From Oegoconia quadripuncta (lineage: Eukaryota > Arthropoda > Insecta > Lepidoptera > Autostichidae): 64,000 nucleotides of DNA. Below are positions 31,775 through 42,068 of the stretch, one piece after another. Both the position numbers and the translations under genes were made by a program. Numbering within the stretch: position 1 is the stretch's first letter; each line of letters opens with the position of its first letter. The DNA lies in NCBI GenBank assembly GCA_949316235.1, contig OX438753.1, positions 18,408,801 through 18,472,800 on the forward strand, given 5' to 3'. The notes under the pieces were generated by a model. It was given only the letters and a program-made list of their open reading frames with translations. It did no database searches and had not been told where the DNA came from.

Positions 31775-33088
31775 ATGTCGTTTCTTCATAATAATTCTTG
31801 TGAGTGTGTTAAATCAGAGTTAGATCTTTTTGCTATACCATCAACACAGACAAGTATTGAGAGTGGGCAATGGATTCATTGTACACCGATATCATCGCTA
31901 AGTGATGAAGGACCAATTGAATTTGTTATGCCAGGAAGTGGAGATGACTACATTGATTTGTCACACACCCTCCTTCATGTTAAAGCTAAAATTATAAACC
32001 TAGATTCTACCACTCCTCCCCCTGATGAGAAGACAGCACCTGTTAATAATTGGTTGCATTCACTTTTCAACCAATTAGATGTTTATCTAAATCAAAAACT
32101 TGTATCACCTCCTAATAACACATATGCTTATCGGGCTTATATTGAGACTCTACTTAATTATGGACCAGCGGCAAAACAATCACACTTGACTTGTGGTATG
32201 TGGTACGAAGATACAGCTTCAAAGATGGATTCATGTGATGACAACAACAAGGGCTTTCACAAAAGACATCAACGGGTAAAAGACGGCAAATCAGTTGAAA
32301 TGATTGGACATTTGCACGGTGATCTATTTAATCAAGAAAAGTTCTTAATAAATGGGGTAGAAATACGTGTTAAATTAGTACGTAACAAAGACACTTTTAA
32401 TTTAATGTCATCATCAGTGAATTCAAAATATAAAGTTCAAATTGATAGCGCTACTCTTATATTGCGAAAGGCAAGAATAAATCCATCCGTTTTACTCGCT
32501 CATCAAAAAGTTTTAACCACTACAACTGCAAAATATCCAATTACTCGCGCTGAAGTTAAAGTTTTAACTATTCCATCAGGAGTCCGTGGAAAAACAATTG
32601 ACAATGTATTTCTTGGTCAGGTGCCGAAAAGATGTATTATCGGATTTGTTGATAATGTTGCTTTTAATGGTACTTTCAATACCAATCCATTTAACTTCGA
32701 TAATCATGATATAAATGTATTTAGCTTGTATGTAGATGGGCAACAAATTCCTTCTAAAACCCTAATGCCATCATACCGTAGCGGTGTGTTTACGAGTAGT
32801 TACCATACGTTATATACTGGAACAGGTATTCACTTTTTGAATGAAGGCAATTCCATATCGATTGAGGACTATGCAAATGGATACTGCTTAATGGCATTTG
32901 ATTTAACTCCTGATCTATCTGCTAACTCAAGTTCCCACTGGAATTTGATAAAACATGGGTGTGTTAGAATAGAAGTCCAATTTGAATCAGCTCTTGCAAA
33001 AACTCTTAACTGCATTGTGTACGCAGAGTTTGACAATGTTATAGAAATTAATAAAAATAGAGATGTGAGTGTAGATTATAATAGTTAA
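31775..33088 (+). CDS. Major capsid protein (hexon-like, double jelly-roll)
   Basis: 437 residues. The N-terminal DLFAIPSTQTSIESGQW, PIEFVMPGSGDDYIDL and WLHSLFNQLDVYLN segments are those of the invertebrate protein group often annotated 'F54H12.2-like', which I recall is the Polinton/adintovirus hexon, the main capsid building block. The middle has PNNTYAYRAYIETLLNYGPA, another hallmark. The ORF is intact. It follows the pVI-like gene by 2 nt and precedes the protease by 109 nt. The double jelly-roll fold is established for the family and is not visible directly here. Confidence 0.85.
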   Translation: MSFLHNNSCECVKSELDLFAIPSTQTSIESGQWIHCTPISSLSDEGPIEFVMPGSGDDYIDLSHTLLHVKAKIINLDSTTPPPDEKTAPVNNWLHSLFNQLDVYLNQKLVSPPNNTYAYRAYIETLLNYGPAAKQSHLTCGMWYEDTASKMDSCDDNNKGFHKRHQRVKDGKSVEMIGHLHGDLFNQEKFLINGVEIRVKLVRNKDTFNLMSSSVNSKYKVQIDSATLILRKARINPSVLLAHQKVLTTTTAKYPITRAEVKVLTIPSGVRGKTIDNVFLGQVPKRCIIGFVDNVAFNGTFNTNPFNFDNHDINVFSLYVDGQQIPSKTLMPSYRSGVFTSSYHTLYTGTGIHFLNEGNSISIEDYANGYCLMAFDLTPDLSANSSSHWNLIKHGCVRIEVQFESALAKTLNCIVYAEFDNVIEINKNRDVSVDYNS

Positions 33089-33197
33089 GTATTCAGCATT
33101 TTTGTATCTATTATAGTATATAAGATTTCCATATAATATTTTTCATCATTATCCGTTAAACTACCTTAATGTATGTATTTAAGAAAGTATTTCAATA

Positions 33198-33635
33198 ATG
33201 GATACACACGAAATTAGACTATTTATGAAAAAGATAAATCACAGTCTAGAATTTAACGTGTTCCCTGCTAACAGAATACCAATGTACATAGAAGCACCCA
33301 CTTACTTTATTTCTAACTTGGATCCTGATACAAAATCGGGATCACATTGGGTAGCCATTCATATCAATGCTAATGGTATCGGTGAATATTTTGATTCATA
33401 TGGTAGAAAGCCTACCGGCCACCATAAATCGTTTTTGAAAAGAAATACTCGGAAATGGTTTTACAATAATAAAATTCTTCAAAGTCACTTAACTTCTGTT
33501 TGTGGTGAATACTGTTTAGTGTATCTGTACTTTAAGTTTATGAATATGAGCATGTCAGAGTTTTTAAGAGATTTTTGCGATATTCCTTTGTATAACGATA
33601 TATTCATAAATAAAATATTTAAAACCATTTTTTGA
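33198..33635 (+). CDS. Adenain-type cysteine protease
   Basis: 145 residues. It matures capsid proteins, by analogy with adenovirus protease (C5/Ulp-like). The catalytic set is visible: H50 in SGSHWVAIHI, D66 in EYFDSYG, Q95 in LQSHLTSVCG and C102 in VCGEYC. The spacing and order H-D-Q-C match the family. It is short compared with adenain (about 200) but normal for Polintons. The ATG at 33198 follows a spacer with TATAGTATATAAG (33111-33123), a plausible TATA region. Confidence 0.9.
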   Translation: MDTHEIRLFMKKINHSLEFNVFPANRIPMYIEAPTYFISNLDPDTKSGSHWVAIHINANGIGEYFDSYGRKPTGHHKSFLKRNTRKWFYNNKILQSHLTSVCGEYCLVYLYFKFMNMSMSEFLRDFCDIPLYNDIFINKIFKTIF

Positions 33636-33778
33636 AATAAATTTATTTTACCAATTATCTGTTTTTTATTTACATTATCCTATTTTGATATAGAAGAGTG
33701 AAGATAATGAAACATCAGAATTACAGTTTTACTTTATTTATTTTCTAATTAAACATTATAATACAATATTGTAGCTAA

Positions 33779-34090
33779 CTAATCTATCTGCGGGGTTGGA
33801 CTATAGACACCCGGTGATAATGAAAACAATTTTTCAGACGCCCACGACGTTTCATAAACTTCTTCTTCCTGTTCCAATGACATGAGTGGGTTCGCTGGCC
33901 GCTGCAGAAATGTTAGTATAGGGGGAGGTGAGGGTCTTGAATACCCACCATAATCGTAATTGGCCCACTGGCGGAGATTATTTAGGTTTTCTTCATGGAA
34001 TTCATAGAGTTGTCGGTCGATTTCGTCTTGTTCGGCTTCGAGACACAGTCGTACCAGTTGGTCATCGTATTGAGTTTCGAAGTGTGCCAT
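33779..34090 (-). CDS. Unknown small protein crossing the right TIR boundary
   Basis: 103 residues on the minus strand from ATG 34090 (the frame also opens 7 codons upstream at a TTG, which is not a likely eukaryotic start). The first 30 residues are coded inside the right terminal repeat and match the start of the short left ORF. The remaining 73 (including RPSPPPILTFLQRP and a glutamate run) are coded in unique DNA. It follows the spliced TIR gene in the same direction. Not recognised. The left end carries only a 43-codon version, so this appears to be the complete gene. Confidence 0.55.
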   Translation of the reverse strand: MAHFETQYDDQLVRLCLEAEQDEIDRQLYEFHEENLNNLRQWANYDYGGYSRPSPPPILTFLQRPANPLMSLEQEEEVYETSWASEKLFSLSPGVYSPTPQID

Positions 34091-34300
34091 CCTTCTGCCT
34101 GCGTTAGACAAATGTATCTCTCGGTGGCATGTGGCTTATATGAGGTGTATCTTATAGACAGGTATAAAACGGTGGGGAACGAAAAATTTATTGCTGTTTT
34201 TCAGTAGAGTCTGCGTCGCGACAGTTAATGTGCTAAGAAGAAACCCATAAATTATAACGTTGCTCTATTGGGAGTCGCAAGAAACGGGCTATTCCAGGAA

Positions 34301-34877
34301 TTATTTCTTATCCGCTGTTATGTAGTACTTTGTGCAGTCGGTCTTCGTTGCCACCTGTTTTGTTATATTGTAAATTAAATCTCTTACATTTCGGTAATGC
34401 TTGTCGTCTTCTGAGGCGTAATATTTAACACGAACATCTGCATATTTCCAGTAATCAATTGGTTGAACATCTTTCAACTTTTTCATCTCATACACTTCTA
34501 TTTTAATGAGATGACTCGCTGAGGATCCGTCATCATTATTCGATGAAATGTATGAAGTTCCTTCTCCGTTAGCTTGGGCAATATTGGAAGACTGTAGTCG
34601 GACCCTCTTTTTCTTGGGCTTCTCAAAGAAACAATCAATGTTTCTCTTAGCAATGTTTTGCTTGACCTTCAAGGCAGGAGGATCTTGAGTTTCATCATCG
34701 TCGCTTAGATCGGCAGTAGGAAAGTAATAGTTCTTAAAGGTGTAATCACTGTCAGGAATCGACGTCTGAAACGAGCAGAAAACGAAGGTTAGGTCAAGCA
34801 ATTGCATCGAAACAGATCGTCCAGGTAAAGTAGACAACACATAAACAATGTAGTTACAGACAAAAACTTACCGACAT
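34301..34877 (-). CDS. TIR-encoded nuclear protein, spliced, right copy
   Basis: The second copy of the gene at 21581-22157. Exon 1 is 34872-34877, the intron is 34766-34871 (GTAAGT to TTTCAG on the minus strand), and exon 2 is 34301-34765. The coding content is the same: 156 residues with the PKKKRV nuclear signal. It reads inward from the right end and is followed by the 103-residue gene in the same direction. Confidence 0.75.
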
Positions 34878-34955
34878 GACAGAAAGCGTAGTTTAACACT
34901 TTTCACTATGAAATGTACGACTGTGTCTCGAGGCGAGGCGGGCGATCGAATTTGG

Positions 34956-34990
34956 ACTGTGGTGCTGTACAAGCCGTCTCGCTTTAAATA
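34956..34990 (-). promoter_or_regulatory. TATA box and initiator of the right TIR gene
   Basis: The mirror of the left promoter: TATTTAAA (34983-34990 on the minus strand) with a CACAGT initiator about 30 bp downstream. Confidence 0.6.
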
Positions 34991-35728
34991 CCCTATCCAG
35001 GTAGAGTGGTGATACCACATACGTAGTAGCTATTAAGAATTAACCCTACATATTTATTATTGAATCGAATTAAAAAATTAAGAAAAAATACTGCGTATGC
35101 CGCAGATGGCGATCTAAAGAATAACTAACATAAATAAATTTGACAGTGGGTGATCGTTATCATTTCATCTAAAGGCGTACACATTCCAACGTGACGAGCA
35201 AAAAAGTCTCACCTGTTTCCAAATCTTACTAGGAAAAAATGGTATACTATAATGAAATAACTTAAATTACGAAGTTTCTATTCACCGTAAAAGGTGCATG
35301 TTTTTTGTCGACTACTGCCATAAATATAAATTGATCATAAATTAGAAAACTAAATAAAAGAATAATGGAAAGGCAGTTTCATTGCTGACAATAAATTTAA
35401 TTTTTTTCCATATTAAAAACATACACCTGCTGTAATCGCTATGCTTACCATGAACAAGTTCAGACTTGTATCAGTTGTAGGTACACAAAAGCGCCAAAAG
35501 CCGAGGAGTTATCGTCCACTTGATTTATGTGTGAACCTATTATTAGGTTAGATAAGGACAATTTTTTACTAGCCATTATAATTAGCAAACAAAGTTAACT
35601 GGCAAATCCGTCAATAACGACCCAATTAAAGCCGCCAATGAGACCGTGAAAGGGGGAACACACCGTGGTGACCTTTTTTTTAGGGGGAGGGCCCGGGGCT
35701 GGTCCAGAACTCTCGAATACGTACTACT

Positions 35729-35734
35729 TCGGTA
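35729..35734 (+). repeat. Target-site duplication TCGGTA, right
   Basis: Matches 20724-20729 exactly and directly follows the last element base. Confidence 0.93.
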
Positions 35735-35905
35735 GCCTACAGTATCGGCTTAAAAACACTCTCAGGTAGGCACTAGCCTGACACAAATCTACCAATCTGT
35801 GCGAGCCCGCGTGGTGGATTATAGCCCATACCCTTTCCTAGTGAGAGAAGGCTGTGCCCCAGCAGTGGGGACGTGTAAGGCTGTTCATGTCTGTTTGTTA
35901 TTAGT
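35735..35905 (+). mobile_element. 5S-derived SINE, right half
   Basis: Continues the SINE interrupted by the Polinton: GCCTACAGTATCGGCTTAA, GTGGATTATAGCCCATACCC, and the 3' end CCCAGCAGTGGGGACGTGTA. The order agrees with the copy at 59990-60195 plus the tail at 59890-59930. Confidence 0.75.
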
Positions 35906-37434
35906 TCCAAGCGGGTTTTAATTTATGAAATAACAATCATACGCCATGTAACCAGCTATAGAAGAGCGGAGTGTCCTACAGTCCTATAGTATCCTATAGT
36001 AGAGTGTATTTTAATATACTTTAAAAGGAACCCACGTCCATTTTTATTTATTTATTAATGTACAAATGTAGGACTTTCATAGTAATATTCCACTTAAGCT
36101 AGTATCCCCATTTTCAAATTTGGTTCACACCATTTCGGTTCTTTTTGTGACGAAAATAATTACAATAAAGATGGGCAATTATTAAAACTATTTCAAATTT
36201 GTAGTCTAGCATAGTTGCTGAAATAAGCAGCTGGGGCAGCTCGTCGGGATGGACGAACTTATAGTCATGGTTTTGGTGTCTCTACATCGTTTTGGTAATT
36301 CATCGTTTACAACATTAATTACTCTTATTTTTTTTAAATAACATTCATGTTCAATATTATATCTTTTTTATGTAAAATTTGCATTTAATTTTTTTTATAC
36401 CTACACCTGGAAACACTCGTAAGCTGAAGAATTATTTTTACTCGCCCTAAATTTCTCCACGCGCGAACGTCTCGTTTTACACATATAATGCCCTTTTTAC
36501 CCGCCTACGGCGAAGCTAATATATACAATATCTAGCTATATACAATATATATACAATATCTAGCTATACAATATCACAATCTACAGCCTCAATGGCGCGG
36601 GCGATTTTAGACATAGCAACTTTTAATCAGTGCCACAATACATTGTACAGAACCACAAACAAATATAAAAGCTCGCCTTTTGTATATTTTAATATTCTCC
36701 TGTTTTTTGTTTTGTTTGACGTGTATGCTTATATACAATAAAGTGTTAAATAAATAAATAAATAATATTATACAGGAACAAATCTTACAATGATGTACAA
36801 TATAATTGTAGCAATTAAAGAGCTTGCTGGCTCAGCTAACGCTGCAAACACTGAATGCGCTTACAACACTTATAATTCTGCCAGTGCCTCAAGTGGAAAG
36901 TCACGTTCAGCTTAAAACAGAACTTTGGAAATAAATAATTAGGGATGGTAGTTGTTGTAAATTGTACATTTGTTAGAAAAGCGTGCTGGGTTAGGTTAGT
37001 AATAATTGATGCATGTATTTATAATATTTTAAAAGTAATATTTTAGGCTAGCTAATATTATAATTGTATATAAACGGAAGTTTCACGCCTTGTCTGCTCG
37101 CATTATGAATGAATAGTCAAACCGCTTAGGGCTAATTACCTGTTACAGGAAAAATAAAACGATATCTCTAACTAGTACCACAGAATAACTTATGTATTGC
37201 TGGTGCCTAAATTTTTTTGGAAATTAGCAAAAATCTATTACAATCAAACTTCGTTATGCGGTCCAAAAATGGCGCTAAAGACACCTGTCTGTCCTTTGAC
37301 AGCAGGACAATAGGTTTAATGTCAAAAAACATTCTTGAAAATTATTTAAATTTTATTTTAATTATTTTAACAGAACGCCAGCAGGACCGCACCTATCAGC
37401 TTCTGACAATTCCGCGGCTACGCACTTCTATCTC
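35906..37434. other. Intergenic, no gene seen
   Basis: AT-rich. 36520-36575 is a short tandem repeat (TATACAATATCTAGCTATA twice). 36735-36775 is a retroposon-like tail with TAAATAAATAAATAA. No coding signal. Confidence 0.4.
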
Positions 37435-37801
37435 TAAGGCCCGTATCAATAAACCGTTCTTGAGATTGAGATCGCGGCTCAGTCTCAATACTGTTTTTCT
37501 TTACTGTTTTAATATACAATACAATACAATACAATACAAATACACTTTATTGTACAAGAGGAGAACATACATTTTACAAAACACAATACTGATAAGAGTA
37601 CAATTAGGCGGCCTTATCACTAAAAGCGATCTCTTCCAGGCAACCTTTGGGTGTAGGAGTTAACTTTATAGAACAGGCAGGTTGTGCAAAATACGGATGC
37701 AGATATGAAATACCTACATAATATACAACAACTCTCAAGCGTCAACTCATTGTAGATGATCTCTAATGAAAATTGAGAACGGTTTATTAATACGGGGATA
37801 A
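37435..37801. mobile_element. Harbinger-type MITE, interrupted by a retroposon
   Basis: Element 37438-37798 is flanked by TAA (37435-37437 and 37799-37801). The terminal inverted repeat starts GGCCCGTATCAATAAACCG and its mirror ends CGGTTTATTAATACGGGGA. A 200-bp insert (37520-37719) splits it. Related copies are at 45735-45881 and 62513-62658. The 3-bp TWA duplication is characteristic of PIF/Harbinger. Confidence 0.8.
37520..37719 (-). mobile_element. Retroposon inserted in the MITE
   Basis: Flanked by AATATACAA on both sides (37511-37519 and 37720-37728). A (TACAA)n run at its left end is the tail of a minus-strand retroposon, followed by the complement of an AATAAAGTGTA polyadenylation region. 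It is younger than the MITE it sits in. Confidence 0.75.
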
Positions 37802-38618
37802 ATGGGCTATTGTTGAGGTTGTATAACAACAGCTTTTAATCGTGGCTAGTTCGCAAGGTGTTTGTGGGTTGATGCCGGTTGTCATCTGTCACTCTCCCGG
37901 TGAAAAGTTCTACGTCTATCGTAAATATTATTTAAATCTTCTATTGCTGGTATACAATTGGTTCCAATAGCTATGACGTTTAAGGGGCTCGGAATCGCGG
38001 AGGCATAGTACAGGTTGACCCCCAGAAAATTCGAAATGAGTGACAAGAGTTTAGTTTGGCTCCTGATATATTTTAGAGAGACTACAATGTTTTCAACAGT
38101 TTTTAGAGTCACAAGGTCACCACTTTATAGGTAGCCACGAGTCTAATCGTTCCCGTGCAGGTGTCTGTCCCTCATATTCAAAAACTTCCGATGTCTCTGG
38201 TGATGTTACGCTCTTGGTCGCCTTTGGGGACCTTAGGATCTTAGGAATACGACGAATTGGCTCAGTTCTATTCTCTCGCAAACTAACCAACCCATCCTAC
38301 CTACACTCCTGCAATCGACGCACCTAATTTCCTACAAATATGAAACCTAACATTGTTTTTAATATGTACCTATTACTAAGAGTGCCGGTTAGTAATATAA
38401 ACTCATAAACCTAGAAACTAGTGTTTTATCTAAGTATTCAAGATGCCGTAAAATTAAAACATCTGCGCCCGCGGCCCGCCTTCGTAATGAATGAACGAGT
38501 GAGTAGGTAAATAAACACTCGCGACAGTTATATGACTGAGTTGAAACGCGAGAGAAACGGGGCTATTTCCATTTAATCGCTACTCAAATTAACTGACATT
38601 AGTCATAAATTGTAAGTA
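37802..38618. other. Intergenic, no gene seen
   Basis: No recognisable coding sequence. The region leads into the CpG-rich block at 38619. Confidence 0.35.
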
Positions 38619-39010
38619 ATTGTATAAAATTTCGGCGTCGGTCAACAGTTCAACGCTGAACATCAACATGGAATGGAATGCGAGAGGGACTCACGTAGTC
38701 GGCGTCGGAGCGCTGGGCGGGCGGGCGCGTGTTGGGTCGCGCGCGGCGCGCGGGCGAGGTGCGGCGGCGCGCCCCCCCGCCCGTGAATATCATCGGCGCG
38801 CGCGCATGCCGCCGTCGCAGGCGCCGCCGCCGCCGCCGCCGCTACCGCAGCCTCGCGCGCTGCCGCCGGTCCAGCTCGCAGCTCTCCGCGCCGCCGCCCG
38901 CACTCGCGTATTTATAAACGAAATTCCACGCGCACTCGCGCTATTCGCGGCCGGATACAACTTTTTACACGACTTTCGGCACTTACGTCGTACGCAGCAC
39001 TGAAGAGGCG
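38619..39010. promoter_or_regulatory. CpG-rich block with TATA boxes on both strands
   Basis: 38690-38905 is extremely rich in G, C and CG dinucleotides, unlike all its surroundings. TATAAAA at 38623-38629 faces right, with a candidate start about 30 bp downstream. TTATAAATACG, read on the minus strand near 38905-38915, faces left into the same block. It could be a host promoter with first exon, possibly bidirectional. A 111-codon + frame from ATG 38671 (MEWNARGTHVVGVG) is open across it but is low-complexity (Ala/Arg/Pro), so its coding status is unclear. Confidence 0.5.
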
Positions 39011-40147
39011 TTCCGGCCTCCTGGATTGTCTGGCGGAGCCCGCGTGAGTCAACGCGCCGCCCGAACGAAACTTTAAGCGATTTTACGGTGCTTAAAATAA
39101 TTACAAGCTTACCAGAATACTGCTACGGATAAATTATATGATAAAATTTATTTTTAGTTGACCTGAATGTTTGTCGCTACTTTCAACAATACACAATGAA
39201 CTGTATCTGCAAGCTGACGGGCGTCGAATACAGCTTTATTTTAATTTGTTGTTCGTTTTTTTGAGTTAATCAATCATCATAGAAGTTCCTTGTTGGACAG
39301 AAGACTCTCCCATGGTACGATTTGTATTTTTACTCTGGAGAGGCGTATTTGTATTTTATTTTTATTTTACGTATTTGTATTTTTACACTTTACAGTGTCT
39401 CATTTCACAGATAAAATTCATTTTTATAAAAAATTGTTGCCCTCTAGCTCATTCCAAACACAATCCATCATGAGGTGTTAAACATCGTCTACAATTTTAC
39501 ATTCATTGCAGTTAGGCGATGTGGAAAGCTGAAACTAATTAATGGACTTTCCTCCCATCAAATCAGGGGAATCTATACAGAGTGGGTTGAATCATCCTGT
39601 ACCAGATTCCCCTTGTTAGTGGCGTTTCATCAATGTATTGATGCCAATTATTAACGGTCTGTTCTTTCGCCAGTTGAATCAGAATTGAGAAATGAGGTAT
39701 CTAACCGGGATACCATTTGTAGTCGCTTCTTTCTCCATCAGGTCTACCCGTTCATTATCAACAGGTCCAATATGGACAAGTAGCCACTGTAGCATGAGAA
39801 AACTTACCAACCAAAAAAAAATCCAGTCTGACACAACAAAATAGACGTCGATAAACAAAAGTCTGTATTTTTAAGTGAAATGACCGGCCAAGTGAGAGTA
39901 TGATTCGCGCACCGATGGTTCTGTACAAACAAATATGCAAATAGTTCGTCTATCACAGGCCGATGCCCGTGTTAGACGTTAAATTTCTCGACTCGACAGT
40001 CGAGAAATATAAATAAGTTTCTAATCGCAAGAAAAACTACAAATGATTTTCGGATTTTTTCCTTTCCTTGTGCTGTGAAACCTTGCTTCTTGCAAAATGT
40101 CATGATTCTAGGTCAACAGGAAGTGGCCAGGTTATGTGCGAGTGTCA
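39011..40147. other. Intergenic, no gene seen; hairpin at 39983-40008
   Basis: No coding signal. ATTTCTCGACT and AGTCGAGAAAT (39983-39993 and 39998-40008) form a perfect 11-bp stem with a CGAC loop, directly followed by ATATAAATAAG. Confidence 0.4.
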
Positions 40148-40806
40148 AAATATACCGGATGAGTTTTTAAACGTAAGGAAAAAAATAGGGCATGATGATG
40201 ATGCTTCCGACCGATTTCGGCCATTGCGACTGCTTCGACTCCTAATCAGTATGGCGCTGGTGCAATCGAAGATGGTTAACATAGCTGATCTTTGCGGTGG
40301 ACCCCTGCGGTGTAAGCACACCTTCCACGTAGTGATAATGAATGGCAGCGGGCGGACGGGTTTTCAGCTCGCCGCGTTTAGCGTCAAGGTAAGCTTTACG
40401 CTGCTCCTCGAAATCGCTTACTCTCCCATGCACTACCCTGCGCCATTCAGGGCATATTAGGTAAGTGAAATAAAAGGTATTGGCATAGGTAGTTTAATTA
40501 TTTTTTTTCAAAACCATCATTGACGCGTTCGCCAGTCTGAGATTGATATGCGACTGGCGGGATTCGTATGTTCCTATCATGCGAAATTAATTTAGAACTC
40601 ATATTTTCTCCGAGTTTTTTTTTATTTATTTAATTTAATGATGTAATTAAGTGCAATAGGCTATAAACGTGACCGTCAAATGACACAACACTTTACTAAA
40701 CGATGGTTTTGGAAAAAAAAACTACCTATGTCAATACATTATTTCACTTACCTAACATGCCCTATTTTTTTCCTTACGGTAAAAAACCTCAACCGTTAGG
40801 TATATG
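40148..40806. mobile_element. Foldback element (inverted repeat) with nested insertion
   Basis: The left arm (about 40148-40193 plus 40449-40525) and the right arm (about 40700-40806) are inverted copies, sharing CGTAAGGAAAAAAATAGGG and TTAGGTAAGTGAAATAA. The left arm is split by 40194-40448. The family is unknown; probably a non-autonomous DNA transposon. Confidence 0.65.
40194..40448 (-). mobile_element. 255-bp retroposon inside the foldback arm
   Basis: Flanked by AGGGCAT (40187-40193 and 40449-40455). Read on the minus strand it ends CGAAATCGGTCGGAAGCATC followed by CATCATC, a retroposon-type tail with a trinucleotide repeat. A short open minus frame within it (40242-40433) is probably a LINE or SINE body and not a gene. 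Confidence 0.65.
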
Positions 40807-42068
40807 TATAATAAATATAATAAATGCCTCTATTTTTTTGCTGCTTTGACTTACAAGGTTGATTTTTTTACTGCTCCAAACGACCGTAGACCGAAGCACT
40901 TAATATTAATGTCGACTTGATACCTTGGTTCCTGAGAAAAAGGGTCTTGACAGACAGACGACAACGAATTGATTCTATAAGGTTTGAGGTACGGAACCCA
41001 ATAAACAAATAATCGTTATTTTTTTATACACTTACCTAAATAAACCTATATTTATAATATAGAACAATAAATGACTGAGTTTGAGTTACAGTATAATAAT
41101 CTCAGTCGGCGTCTCGGTGTCATAAAGCAACAATAAATAGACGCAATAATTCAAACGGTGGTCAATTTTACGAGCGACCTCTGATAGTTCGCCTCGGGAG
41201 AACTATTCGCGCCTCAATCGAAATCGGGTCGTATTACGATGCATGTATATGTATACAGTACAGTATTATATGTATAGTATTCTCTTAGAAAATTTAAAAG
41301 TATACTTGGAAGTAAACGTTTTCACTCTAAACAAAGACACCTGCGGTACACTTTGCAGAATCCAAAACTGAATTCAGGCATTACTTACGAATATCAAGGC
41401 AAATCCGAACTTTTCCTTAATGTTTCAGAACGGGAATCGAACCTGCGGCAGCCGTGCAGTCACTAAGGATGGCAACACTTTTTTGTATTTCGATACTGAT
41501 AGGCACGGTTCGTATCCAGTTAAATCACATGAAGCTAAATTTTCTCCAACCTTGCGCCTCTATACCGCGGCCGCCATCTTGAATATCTGAACGCCAATAA
41601 CTTTCCTCTGAAGCCACACTATCCACCTTTCATTTGAGTATTTACATATATTCGTGACTTCGATAACATCACTCCTTTATCCCAAATGGCGTGGTCATAG
41701 ATATCCCAATCATATAAGCGTTTGGGATTTTCAAACATTAAAAGTTTAGTTCACCATTCCAAATATATAGAAATGCATACCTACGTTAGTTACGTTAGTT
41801 CACCACCGTTAAAACGTGCTAACCTGTATACCAATGTCTTTTTTGGTGTAAAGTCCCTTAGTCACCGTTTCCGATACTCAGGGGACGAGACTTGTTGGTT
41901 CTATTCTTTTTACGCGCCGGAATCCACACGGTACAAACTATATTTCCACAGGTATAAAACATACAAAAATGTGTGTGCTAAAAGTTTATTTTATTGAAAT
42001 AATTTTGTACACCTGCGTTAATATAAATAAATAAAGTTTTATTGCTGCACTGTTGACGATCTCTGATT
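40807..42068. other. Intergenic 3' of the odorant receptor
   Basis: No gene. 41425-41465 contains a tRNA-like B-box complement (CGGGAATCGAACCTGCGG), a SINE relic. 41690-41740 is a diverged copy of the hairpin repeat at 11774 and 49685. 42010-42040 has a retroposon-like AATAAATAAAG tail. Confidence 0.4.

Larger units (their letters stand above)
20730..35728 (+). mobile_element. Maverick/Polinton (adintovirus-like) element, complete
   Basis: A 14,999-bp element with AGTAGTACGT ends, a 6-bp target duplication and 1,728-bp terminal inverted repeats. It encodes the four hallmark enzymes (protein-primed DNA polymerase B, rve integrase with chromodomain, FtsK/HerA ATPase, adenain-type protease) and capsid proteins of hexon and penton type. 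This set defines Polintons that are also regarded as integrated virus genomes (adintoviruses, in the family literature). Element genes are AT-rich, closely packed and mostly intronless, unlike the host exons in the window. Repeats of equal length and identical translated content suggest recent integration. The polymerase frameshift and a 58-bp retroposon insertion are the only visible damage. Confidence 0.95.
34001..35728 (-). repeat. Polinton right terminal inverted repeat, 1,728 bp
   Basis: The mirror of 20730-22457. The 179-codon frame in each repeat translates identically, and the lengths agree to the base. Either the insertion is young or gene conversion keeps the repeats equal. Confidence 0.92.

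Noticed and set aside
33995..34207. + strand ORF in the right repeat and its mirror at 22251-22481
   Set aside because: Antisense to the boundary-spanning small gene and starts from repeat sequence; no independent support.
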